From: Actinomycetes bacterium
Lineage (GTDB): Bacteria > Actinomycetota > Acidimicrobiia > Acidimicrobiales > SZUA-35
NCBI GenBank assembly: GCA_024227975.1
Contig: JAAETV010000250.1
Location: forward strand, 1-6,837
Length of the DNA stretch: 6,837 nt
Direction: 5' to 3'
This document shows positions 1-5,682 of this stretch, one piece after another. The stretch's first letter is position 1. Each line of letters begins with the position of its first letter. A program made the translations under genes and the position numbers. The notes below the pieces were generated by a model. The model saw only the letters and a list, made by a program, of their open reading frames with translations. It did not search any database and was not told the origin of the DNA.

Positions 1-129
1 ATGGCCGTCAGCTCGTCGATCTCGCTCTCGAAGACGTTGCGAGACATCCACGAGTCCAGCCGGCTCGTCAAGAAGATCGACGAGGCGAAAGTCAGCAAGC
101 TCCTCAGCGAGCATCCCGTCGGGCTCTGA
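1..129 (+). CDS. 3' end of an unidentified gene (partial or very small)
   Basis: An open frame runs from the first base of the window to a TGA at 127-129 and encodes 42 residues beginning MAVSSSISLSKTLRDIHESS and ending SEHPVGL. Almost every third codon position is G or C, as expected for a real coding frame in this genome. The peptide is charged and probably helical in its middle (KTLRDIHESSRLVKKIDEAK), with no membrane segment or cysteine. I do not recognise the family. The ATG at position 1 may be an internal methionine, so this is most likely the C-terminus of a longer protein cut by the window edge. A free-standing 42-residue protein is possible but less likely. It converges on the minus-strand gene at 157 with a 27-nt gap. 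Confidence 0.45.
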   Translation: MAVSSSISLSKTLRDIHESSRLVKKIDEAKVSKLLSEHPVGL

Positions 130-156
130 CGAGGGCAGCCACAACCACACTGCCAG

Positions 157-741
157 CTAGCGGTCGTAGTCGGCGAAGAGCTGCATGGCCAGTCGATTCA
201 GATCGACTGGCCATGCAGCGTCAACATCGCTGATGCTGAGGTAGTAGACGACATCCTCCCTGAGGACCAGCAAGCCCTCGCGGTGCTGGCCGAGCTCATC
301 GTCGAGCGAGAAGCGCAGTCGACCAAGCGCGCTGGGAATCTCAGGAGCTTTCTTGACTTCATAGACGGCCCCCTCCTCCTCGCCCATGCACTGGGTGACG
401 GTCCGCATCCCCTCGTAGAAGACCTCGATCTCAGAGGTAGTGCCCCGACTGATCAGGAGAAGGGCATCGTCGGGCGACTGACCGAATCCGTATTCGGCAT
501 AGAGCCCATCACGGACGACCACCAGCTCTGCCAGCCCGCACAACTGAGCTTGATCCTCTGTCGCTGGGTCGATAAGGGCGATCTTCGACATCAGCTGAAG
601 AGAGAACTGCTCCCACCCCGGTCCGAGGTCCGACAGCGCCGGTATCAGGGGTGCCAACTCGTGCGACTGCAGCTGAGGATCGTCGTGGTCGTCAACGACG
701 GTCAGCCCACCCTCACAGTCGACCGACCGATCGGCAACCAC
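157..741 (-). CDS. Hypothetical protein resembling extracellular sensor/lipoprotein domains, without a visible signal peptide
   Basis: This is a 194-residue reading if it starts at the GTG at 739-741. An AGGG lies about 5 nt upstream of that GTG, and this start avoids overlapping the divergent ligase. An in-frame ATG at 805-807 would add 22 residues and overlap the ligase start by 50 bp. The segment LIPALSDLGPGWEQ (about residues 32-45) resembles the opening of many actinobacterial secreted 'sensor domain' or lipoproteins (a 'DLPxGW' type turn). Cys68 and Cys118 are spaced so that they could form a disulfide. The C-terminus alternates beta and helical stretches (VVYYLSISDVDAAWP, then an amphipathic tail). 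No signal peptide, lipobox or transmembrane helix is seen with either start. This is odd for that class, so the N-terminus may have been lost or the resemblance may be superficial. No specific function is assigned. Confidence 0.6.
   Translation of the reverse strand: MVADRSVDCEGGLTVVDDHDDPQLQSHELAPLIPALSDLGPGWEQFSLQLMSKIALIDPATEDQAQLCGLAELVVVRDGLYAEYGFGQSPDDALLLISRGTTSEIEVFYEGMRTVTQCMGEEEGAVYEVKKAPEIPSALGRLRFSLDDELGQHREGLLVLREDVVYYLSISDVDAAWPVDLNRLAMQLFADYDR
180..219. repeat. Perfect 18-bp inverted repeat with 4-nt loop
   Basis: The arm at 180-197 (GCTGCATGGCCAGTCGAT) is the exact reverse complement of 202-219, with TCAG at 198-201 between them. The stem has 11 G:C pairs of 18. It lies inside the 3' end of the minus-strand gene, where it encodes AAWPVDLNRLAMQ, about 20 nt before the stop. 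No T-tract follows on either strand, so it is not a canonical intrinsic terminator. It could still slow polymerase or protect a 3' end between two convergent genes. Confidence 0.85.
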
Positions 742-744
742 CTT

Positions 745-750
745 TACCCT
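745..750 (+). promoter_or_regulatory. Putative -10 element (TACCCT) for the ligase
   Basis: TACCCT matches the actinobacterial TAnnnT -10 pattern and ends 7 nt before the GTG at 758. That would place transcription initiation at or one base from the start codon, giving a leaderless mRNA. The inference is supported by the same arrangement at four other starts in the window. No clear -35 was identified. Confidence 0.45.
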
Positions 751-757
751 GGTCGAG

Positions 758-1762
758 GTGGCCAAGCCCCCAATCTCGAAACCCACCGTCTCGTGGATCC
801 CGGCCATGAAGGCGGCGGCAGGCCCAATCCCCAATGGGCCCGACTGGGCATTCGAGCTGAAGTGGGACGGGGTGAGGGTCCAAGCCCACTGCATCCCCGG
901 TGCCGCCCCCGGCCACCAGCTCCAGCTGCGATCGATCTCGGGCCGTGATGTCACCACCACCTATCCCGACCTCGCCCCCCTCGTCGCCAGCGTCGACCTC
1001 GACGCCGTCATCGATGGGGAGGTCGTGGTGTTCGACGGTGATCGTCCCTCGTTCGGACGCCTCCAGCAGCGGATGCATATCGATCAACCGACACCGGCCC
1101 TGATCGAGGAACACCCGGTCGTCTATGTCGCCTTCGACCTGCTTGCCCTCGACGGCCGATCACTGCTCGGCCTTCCCTACTCGACCCGCCGCCGCTTCCT
1201 GACCGAGATCATCGACGATGGACCAAGCTGGCGCTGTCCACCCGCCGCCATCGGAGATGGCACTTCCCTATTGGACCTGGCCCACGCTCGGGATCTGGAG
1301 GGGGTCATGGCCAAGCGACGGTCAAGCCGGTACCAGCCGGGAGTCCGCAGCCGCGACTGGATCAAGGTCAAGATCCGCAAGCGTCAGGAGTTCGTGGTCG
1401 GTGGCTGGCTTCCAGGCCGTGATGGGGGTGCTCTCGACGGCCAGATCGGATCGCTCCTGATCGGCGTCTACCAGAACAATGAGCTGCACTTCGCCGGCGC
1501 CGCCGGTAGTGGTCTGACCGACGCCAACCGGAACCAACTCTCAGCCTTGTTCAAGACCACCGAGGGTTGCCCTTTCATGACTGTCCCCGAGCTCGACCGG
1601 TCACCGATCTGGGTCGAGCCGACTGTTGTCGTCGAGGTAGCCTACGGTGAGTGGCCAACCGACGGTCACCTGCGCCACCCTGTCTACGCCGGCCTCCGCC
1701 AAGACCAAGACCCAAACGAGGTTGTCCGCGAGCTGCCACCCGGAGCCTCCGACGTGGGATAG
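758..1762 (+). CDS. ATP-dependent DNA ligase (LigC / LigD ligase-domain type)
   Basis: This 334-residue protein should seal DNA nicks through a ligase-AMP intermediate. The adenylation domain (about 15-205) carries motif I K35-W-D-G-V-R with catalytic Lys35, a DGE at 86-88, motif III around F126-D127, motif IV E181-G-V-M-A-K and motif V W201-I-K-V-K. The OB-fold domain (about 209-325) begins RQEFVVGGW and contains the GSLLIGVY and FAGAAGSGLTD stretches typical of LigD-type ligases. No polymerase or phosphoesterase domain is fused, and Ku is not in the window, so a role in end joining is only possible. Deviations: motif Ia reads RSISGRD where RNG is usual, and motif VI reads GLRQDQDP where the family usually has a Lys (DK) at Gln317. 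GTG 758 is chosen because the conserved 'IPxM' lead-in (residues 14-17) lies upstream of the alternative ATG at 806. The next gene starts at or just after the stop codon. Confidence 0.93.
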   Translation: MAKPPISKPTVSWIPAMKAAAGPIPNGPDWAFELKWDGVRVQAHCIPGAAPGHQLQLRSISGRDVTTTYPDLAPLVASVDLDAVIDGEVVVFDGDRPSFGRLQQRMHIDQPTPALIEEHPVVYVAFDLLALDGRSLLGLPYSTRRRFLTEIIDDGPSWRCPPAAIGDGTSLLDLAHARDLEGVMAKRRSSRYQPGVRSRDWIKVKIRKRQEFVVGGWLPGRDGGALDGQIGSLLIGVYQNNELHFAGAAGSGLTDANRNQLSALFKTTEGCPFMTVPELDRSPIWVEPTVVVEVAYGEWPTDGHLRHPVYAGLRQDQDPNEVVRELPPGASDVG

Positions 1763-1770
1763 TGGCAACA

Positions 1771-2142
1771 ATGCACGATGGCACGCGAGACGAAGTGAGC
1801 GTTTCGTTTCCCGCATCCCCCGACTTCAGCCGAATCGGCCGGGTGGCGGTGGCCGGATTGGCCATGCGGCTCGGGGTCGATATTGCCGATGTCGAGAAGC
1901 TGCGGTTGGCCGTCGATCATTCGGTCGAAGCCCTCCATGGCCGCGGCCGCATCAGCCTCCACGCCAGATGGGAGCCTTCCCAGCTGGTAATCGTGATCGA
2001 CAATCCCGATGAGGAGATCGACGAGGCAGCATCGGTCGACGTCAGTGCGGCCCTCGCCACCATGGTCGACGAGGTCGAAGTGAGCCAGTCCGAGATCCAC
2101 CTCACCCTGGCCAACCAGAATGGCCGCGGCCCAGTCTCCTGA
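1771..2142 (+). CDS. Small RsbW-like (GHKL/HATPase) protein with degenerate ATP site
   Basis: This 123-residue protein has the layout of stand-alone anti-sigma-factor kinases: an N-terminal strand (EVSVSFPASPDF), a helix, the LRLAVD segment at 44-49, a strand pair ending VIVID77, and a C-terminal MVDEVEVSQSEIHLTL. Active members carry an N-box of the form D-E-x-x-x-N after LRLAVD. Here the Glu is His50 and the Asn is Ala54. The glycine-containing G1 box is reduced to D77-N-P, and no G2 glycines are visible. It probably does not bind or hydrolyse ATP and may instead act by binding a partner. ATG 1771 is preferred. An in-frame GTG at 1762 shares its first base with the last base of the ligase stop (TAGTG), so translational coupling is likely either way. 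No sigma factor or antagonist gene is visible nearby. It could alternatively be a divergent protein with only the GHKL fold. Confidence 0.72.
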   Translation: MHDGTRDEVSVSFPASPDFSRIGRVAVAGLAMRLGVDIADVEKLRLAVDHSVEALHGRGRISLHARWEPSQLVIVIDNPDEEIDEAASVDVSAALATMVDEVEVSQSEIHLTLANQNGRGPVS

Positions 2143-2176
2143 TCTCTCAGTGGTTCAAGATCTCTCAGTGGTTCAA
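2141..2176. repeat. Exact 18-bp tandem duplication
   Basis: GATCTCTCAGTGGTTCAA occurs at 2141-2158 and again without a gap at 2159-2176. It fills the space between two convergent genes. The first copy begins inside the TGA of the plus-strand gene, and the second copy contains the TGA of the minus-strand transporter. Because 18 is a multiple of three, the transporter frame meets a second TGA 18 nt after the first. It looks like a recent replication slippage product. Confidence 0.85.
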
Positions 2177-3498
2177 GAGACATGCGAGGAATGGAGCGTT
2201 TCGGCCACGTCGTCGCCTGAGTGGGCCCGGATCCAATGCCAAAGAGTGGCCACCAGGAGGACCACCCCGAAAGCCAGGGCGTAGCGACCAAGCTCGGCGT
2301 AGCTCCTGACGGTAACCACAAGCCCCGATATCAAGCCCCCGGCAGCCCCGAAACCGCTCATGGCCAGATCCGCCGTCCCCTGAACGCTGACCCTCTGCTC
2401 GACGGGGAACGACTCGGTCAACAGGCTGGAGCCAGCGATGACCCCGAAGCCCCACCCCAGCCCGATCAGGAAATTGCCGATGATCACGCCAGGGGAGTCG
2501 AAGGCCGAGGTCCTGGCCGCGAACTCAGCCCCGCTGATCAACAAGACGGCGCCGATCCCGATCATGGGCAGCCGCCCGAATCGGTCGGACAGCACCCCGA
2601 TGAAGGGGGAGAACAGGTACATCCCGAGAATGTGGATGGTCATCATGAAGCCGATGGCCTGGGCTGACTGACCCCCCTCATCCATATGGAGCGGCGTCAT
2701 TGTCATAACCCCGACCATCACGACCTGGGAAGTGATCATCGCCCCAACCGCGATCCTGGCCCGCGAACTTCCGAGGATCAGCCCGGCCGCTCGCACAAGC
2801 TGGGCCAATCCCGATTCAGTTCTGGCCCCCTGGATGAGACCTCCGGACACAACAAGCGGATCGGGCCGAAGCCGGGTTTGGACGACGATGGCGGCGAGGA
2901 CGAAGACCACCAGCGACAACACGTACGGCCCGCTGAGCGATGGGAGCCCAACGGCGACCGCCACCCCGGTTGCCAGGGCCAAGGCCATATAGGAGCCGGA
3001 GGCGGAACCGATCGTCGATGCCCACACGATCAGCCCGATCGATCGGGCCCGGCGGTCCTCCTCGGCCAGGTCAGCGGCGGCATAGCGGGCGGCCAGATTG
3101 CAGGCATTTCCGGTGCCGATCATGGCCACCCCCAACAAGAGAAGGGGGTAGAACGATAGAAGGGCAGCACCAAAGGCGGCGATCGCCCCGGTGGCCCCGA
3201 CCAGGTAGCCGATTCGCAGTCCGGGCCGGCGGCCGTGGCGGTACATATAGCTCGCCAGGGGGAAGGCCGCACCGCTCGAGCCGACTGACAACATGGCGGC
3301 GGCCAGGCCAGCCCAGCCCGCGCTGCCGGTGATCTCCTTGGCCAGGAGGGCAGCCGGAATGTAGCCAGCGACGAGACCCATCCCACCCAGGACCTGGCTG
3401 CTCATCAGCACCCTGAGGGTGTGCGACTGGACCCGTTCGCGGTCGATACCAGGGGGAAGGACGTCGTCATCCGACGGCGACGTCGTGCTCTGGGCCAT
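2173..3498 (-). CDS. MFS family transporter
   Basis: This 441-residue inner-membrane protein belongs to the major facilitator superfamily and probably has 12 helices. A hydrophilic tail of about 27 residues (MAQSTTSPSDDDVLPPGIDR) precedes the first helix near 30-54. Further hydrophobic segments lie around 60-83, 96-116, 118-138, 152-172, 174-206, 248-270, 282-304, 310-327, 336-360, 376-398 and 402-422. The family motif A is clear in the second half as G301-VLSDRFGR-309 between helices 8 and 9. The matching loop between helices 2 and 3 is reduced to YRHGRRPG (86-93) and lacks the Asp. Such proteins are usually proton-coupled efflux pumps or importers; the substrate cannot be read from the sequence. 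It lies 45 bp downstream of dut on the same strand, yet has its own putative -10, so it may be transcribed both ways. The ATG at 3496-3498 has no good Shine-Dalgarno sequence. Confidence 0.92.
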   Translation of the reverse strand: MAQSTTSPSDDDVLPPGIDRERVQSHTLRVLMSSQVLGGMGLVAGYIPAALLAKEITGSAGWAGLAAAMLSVGSSGAAFPLASYMYRHGRRPGLRIGYLVGATGAIAAFGAALLSFYPLLLLGVAMIGTGNACNLAARYAAADLAEEDRRARSIGLIVWASTIGSASGSYMALALATGVAVAVGLPSLSGPYVLSLVVFVLAAIVVQTRLRPDPLVVSGGLIQGARTESGLAQLVRAAGLILGSSRARIAVGAMITSQVVMVGVMTMTPLHMDEGGQSAQAIGFMMTIHILGMYLFSPFIGVLSDRFGRLPMIGIGAVLLISGAEFAARTSAFDSPGVIIGNFLIGLGWGFGVIAGSSLLTESFPVEQRVSVQGTADLAMSGFGAAGGLISGLVVTVRSYAELGRYALAFGVVLLVATLWHWIRAHSGDDVAETLHSSHVS

Positions 3499-3503
3499 GG
3501 AGC

Positions 3504-3509
3504 ACGCTA
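3504..3509 (-). promoter_or_regulatory. Putative -10 element (TAGCGT) for the MFS gene
   Basis: On the minus strand GGTAGCGT is followed by GCTCC and then the ATG at 3498. The 5-nt spacing would put initiation at or within a base or two of the start codon. The same 8-mer precedes the thioesterase start. This is inference from pattern and position. Confidence 0.45.
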
Positions 3510-3543
3510 CCTCAGCGACCTCCCATGGACCCCATGTCGCTTC

Positions 3544-4002
3544 CTAGCCTGAGCTGCCGAACCCATCGGACCCGCGATCGTCGGGACCGGCTGGTAGATC
3601 CGATACTTCGACGAACCCAAGCTGGTCCACGGCCAGCACCAAGAACTGGGCAATGCGCTGCCCTCGGGAGATCAGCACCGTCTCCCGGGAGGTGTTGTAG
3701 AGCAGGACCTTCAACTCCCCCCGATAACCCGAGTCGATCAAGCCCGGACTATTGAGCAGGGTGAGCCCGTGCTTCAGGGCCAGACCAGAGCGAGGCAACA
3801 CCAACCCACAGGCCCCGAGCGGTACGGCAACAGCGAATCCGGTAGGGACCAGGCACCTCTCACCGGCTGGAATCTCGACCTCGATCTGAGCCGGGAGATC
3901 AGCAGCAGCATCACCGGGTCGCATCCGTCGGGGCAACTCCAGCGGGTCCGTCGCCGCCAGCGGATGATTGTCGTCGAGGCGCAGGACAGGAATCTCGATC
4001 AC
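3544..4002 (-). CDS. dut: dUTPase (deoxyuridine 5'-triphosphate nucleotidohydrolase)
   Basis: This 152-residue trimeric-type dUTPase is the usual length. It hydrolyses dUTP to dUMP and pyrophosphate in the cytoplasm, keeping uracil out of DNA and supplying dUMP for dTMP synthesis. All five family motifs can be located. Motif 1 is PGDAAADL (29-36) and motif 2 is P70-R-S-G-L. Motif 3 is [13 protein letters not shown] (84-96), with catalytic Asp90 and the uracil-site Tyr93. Motif 4 is R113-GQRIAQ. Motif 5 is [10 protein letters not shown] (143-152) at the extreme C-terminus. Motif 5 normally has Gly where Asp146 stands, and motif 1 lacks the usual Gly/Tyr of 'AGYDL'. The start is GTG (4000-4002) with no Shine-Dalgarno sequence but a -10-like hexamer 6 nt upstream. 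It is divergent from orn, and the MFS gene follows 45 bp downstream. Confidence 0.95.
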   Translation of the reverse strand: MIEIPVLRLDDNHPLAATDPLELPRRMRPGDAAADLPAQIEVEIPAGERCLVPTGFAVAVPLGACGLVLPRSGLALKHGLTLLNSPGLIDSGYRGELKVLLYNTSRETVLISRGQRIAQFLVLAVDQLGFVEVSDLPAGPDDRGSDGFGSSG

Positions 4003-4008
4003 GGGGGC

Positions 4009-4014
4009 AGGCTA
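4009..4014 (-). promoter_or_regulatory. Putative -10 element (TAGCCT) for dut
   Basis: On the minus strand GGTAGCCT is followed by GCCCCC and the GTG start at 4002. This 6-nt spacing would make the first transcribed base the first base of the start codon. It sits in the 29-bp spacer shared with divergent orn, whose own promoter must overlap it or lie within dut coding sequence. Confidence 0.5.
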
Positions 4015-4031
4015 CCCATGCCGGGGTTAGG

Positions 4032-4625
4032 GTGAATGACTTGCTGGCATGGATGGACCTCGAAATGACCGGACTCGATCCGGAACAGCATGTGATCGTC
4101 GAAATCGCAACCTTGTTGACCGATGATGAACTCAACATCATCGCCGAGGGGCCCGATCTCGTCATTCACGCCACAGAGGAGGAGCTGGCCAAGATGGACC
4201 AGATCGTCGTCGACATGCACACCAAGTCTGGTCTACTGGCCCAGATCCAAGCCTCGACGATGACGCTGGAAGAGGCCGGGGCGCAGACCTTGGCCTTCCT
4301 GAAGGAACACATCGGGTCCCCACGGTCAATCCCCCTCTGTGGGAACTCGATCGGGATGGACCGGCGGTTCCTGGCCCGCCACCTGACCGAGATCGAGGAG
4401 TTCCTCCATTATCGATCGGTCGACGTGTCGACGATCAAGGAGCTCGCCCGTCGCTGGTACCCCGATGTGCTCGGCCTGGCCCCCCGCAAGGATGCCGGCC
4501 ACCGCGCCCTCGACGACATCACCGAGAGCATCAAGGAGCTTCGCTTCTACCGCCAACACGTCTTCATCCCCGTCGGAGCCGACGCTGAGCCCAGCCCCGC
4601 GGCAGACGCCACAACCGGGGCCTAG
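4032..4625 (+). CDS. orn: Oligoribonuclease
   Basis: This 197-residue DEDDh 3'-5' exoribonuclease degrades very short RNAs (mainly dinucleotides, including the pGpG left from cyclic-di-GMP breakdown) to mononucleotides in the cytoplasm. The opening W7-M-D9-L-E11-MTGLDP supplies the first Asp and Glu. GNSIGMD110 supplies the second Asp. H157-RALDD162 gives the catalytic His and last Asp. Y127 in [11 protein letters not shown] matches the conserved tyrosine of the family. The family core ends near 180; the tail is rich in Ala, Pro and acidic residues and looks disordered. GTG 4032 is chosen because MNDLLAW matches the usual actinobacterial N-terminus. A weak GGGG lies just upstream. The gene stops 5 nt from the convergent thioesterase stop, leaving no room for a separate terminator. 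Confidence 0.96.
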   Translation: MNDLLAWMDLEMTGLDPEQHVIVEIATLLTDDELNIIAEGPDLVIHATEEELAKMDQIVVDMHTKSGLLAQIQASTMTLEEAGAQTLAFLKEHIGSPRSIPLCGNSIGMDRRFLARHLTEIEEFLHYRSVDVSTIKELARRWYPDVLGLAPRKDAGHRALDDITESIKELRFYRQHVFIPVGADAEPSPAADATTGA

Positions 4626-4630
4626 GCGGC

Positions 4631-5389
4631 TCAGTCGCCCCTGGCCGGAAGGGATTCGATGAGGGCGGAGGCAGCCACTGTGGCCTCGCCCGTGAGCCAC
4701 CAGAGATGGCGAGCACCATCGACCTCAGCACTAGCGATCGTGACCTCATCGTCGACAACCACCCCATCGCGGTACTCCAGCGAAGTGCGGAAGGGGACGG
4801 TCGGGACCTGCACCGCCAACGATTCCTCGACAACAGCCCAATAGGCGGCATTGTTGACATGGTTGTAGATGTCGAAATCGACGGTCCGAAGCGGCCACGA
4901 CCAGTGGTTCGCATCGGGCACTGGCTTGGGGTGGGTCAGGCGCGCTGTCACCGTTCGCCCCCGGGTTGACGATCCGTAGATCGAGAGGAACTCATCGGTC
5001 AGCACCGTCGGCCGTCCCGCTTCGATATCGATACAGATCCACAATGTCGATGCCTCATAGGCGGCACCGGCGTCACCAACAACCGAGAGGTGCCGTTCGG
5101 CCCAGCGGCGTCCAAGACCCGAGCAATGGGTGGTGATTGTGATCGTTTCGGCCAACACCGCAGGTGCGAGCACATCGACCACCGTACGGCGGACGACCCA
5201 CGATGGTTCGGGTCCGAGGCCGGCGTCATTGGTGTCGTCGTCGGAAACGTCCTGGGTATAGCGGGTCAGAGCATCGAGACGGAGTCGCCCGGATGAGGTC
5301 ACGTCACCCAGTCTCACCTTTCGTACGCCGCTGAATCGACGACCGAGATCATCGCTTGAAGCGGAGGAATCGGGGGGTCCAGAAGCCAC
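4631..5389 (-). CDS. Acyl-ACP thioesterase (double hotdog fold)
   Basis: This 252-residue member of the acyl-ACP thioesterase family should hydrolyse acyl-ACP (or a related acyl thioester) to free fatty acid in the cytoplasm. The first hotdog domain is signalled by VRLGDVTSSGRLRLDALTRY (25-44), then DVSDDDTNDAGL, W64-VVRRTVVDV and CSGLGRRWAERH (89-100). The second domain carries the catalytic-region motif D171-F-D-I-Y-N-H177-V-N-N, equivalent to the D-x-D/N-x-x-x-HVNN of plant and bacterial FatA/FatB relatives. E188-E189 follow. The first 18 residues (Ser/Asp-rich) lie before the conserved core. The GTG start at 5387-5389 is supported by a TAGCGT ending 6 nt upstream, although a later GTG cannot be excluded. 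The gene is 9 nt downstream of the broken nitrile-hydratase-like gene. Chain-length preference cannot be read from the sequence. Confidence 0.88.
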   Translation of the reverse strand: MASGPPDSSASSDDLGRRFSGVRKVRLGDVTSSGRLRLDALTRYTQDVSDDDTNDAGLGPEPSWVVRRTVVDVLAPAVLAETITITTHCSGLGRRWAERHLSVVGDAGAAYEASTLWICIDIEAGRPTVLTDEFLSIYGSSTRGRTVTARLTHPKPVPDANHWSWPLRTVDFDIYNHVNNAAYWAVVEESLAVQVPTVPFRTSLEYRDGVVVDDEVTIASAEVDGARHLWWLTGEATVAASALIESLPARGD

Positions 5390-5395
5390 CCCGAG

Positions 5396-5401
5396 ACGCT
5401 A
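5396..5401 (-). promoter_or_regulatory. Putative -10 element (TAGCGT) for the thioesterase
   Basis: On the minus strand GGTAGCGT is followed by CTCGGG and then the GTG at 5389, a 6-nt spacing compatible with leaderless initiation. Its TAG also serves as the stop codon of the preceding gene in its presumed original frame, so conservation of the first three bases has two possible causes. Confidence 0.45.
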
Positions 5402-5639
5402 CCGGTTCGGCTGGTTGTTGGCGGCCAACCACTCCTCGCCGGAGCCACCAGCAGGCGTCGGCACCGGAGTGGCCGCGCCACCATGACCCCCCGTCGATGG
5501 CGGCGATGAGCCGGGTGCGGAACTCCTCCCAGGAGACCCCAGGTTTGGCTACGGTCTCGATGATCACGGCCATCGCCCACCCCTGGCAGGGCTCGTCGAA
5601 GACGGCGTCGGCGCGGGGAAGAGCCTCGGGCCCGGCCAT
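5399..5639 (-). pseudogene. Nitrile hydratase accessory / beta-N-terminal-like gene, apparently frameshifted
   Basis: From the ATG at 5637-5639 the protein reads ALPRADAVFDEPCQGWAMAV and then VSWEEFRTRLIAAIDGG. This resembles the nitrile hydratase accessory / beta-subunit N-terminal family (F-x-x-PWQ-x-RA, then W-x-EFR-x-x-LI). The family then expects a 'YxxWLAALE' helix. In the ATG frame the sequence instead becomes Trp/Arg-rich and runs 41 nt into the thioesterase, stopping at 5349. Dropping one base from the G6 run (C6 on the plus strand, 5487-5492) gives DGGHGGAATPVPTPAGGSG and then EEWLAANNQPNR, ending at a TAG at 5399-5401. The result is about 79 residues, shorter than the roughly 100 or more usual. 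The expected Trp of PWQ is Cys18. In-frame codons upstream of the ATG (DLRARAEA) also look like family sequence but have no ATG/GTG/TTG. No nitrile hydratase alpha or beta gene is nearby. A sequencing error is an alternative. Confidence 0.5.
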
Positions 5640-5682
5640 GGCCTCGGCTCGAGCTCGCAGGTCGGACGTCGGGGTTTGGGTG

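Noticed and set aside
180..219. Inverted repeat considered as an intrinsic terminator
   Set aside because: It is inside coding sequence and has no T-run on either side. It is reported as a repeat instead.
283..948. Long plus-strand open frame opposite the minus gene at 157-741 and running into the ligase start
   Set aside because: Its peptide has no family resemblance and is Pro/Arg/Gly-rich. The minus-strand frame and the ligase frame have clear protein character, so this is a shadow.
1636..1643. GGTAGCCT on the plus strand, same as the dut -10 element
   Set aside because: It lies inside the ligase coding sequence and encodes conserved residues (VEVAYGEW). No plausible start codon follows at the 5-7 nt spacing, so it shows that the 8-mer alone also occurs by chance.
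1651..1770. N-terminal extension of the GHKL-like frame into the ligase 3' end
   Set aside because: The extra 40 residues are a Pro/Arg-rich translation of ligase coding sequence in another frame; the protein-like sequence begins at about 1771.
2152..2176. GGTTCAA occurring twice, like a tRNA T-loop
   Set aside because: No acceptor, D or anticodon stem can be formed around it; it is simply part of the 18-bp tandem repeat.
2141..2176. Two-copy direct repeat considered as a CRISPR remnant
   Set aside because: The copies are adjacent with no spacer, and no cas gene is nearby.
2221..3159. Two plus-strand open frames (about 150 residues each) opposite the MFS gene
   Set aside because: They are rich in Asp, His, Pro and Gly with no folding pattern, while the opposite strand encodes a clear 12-helix transporter.
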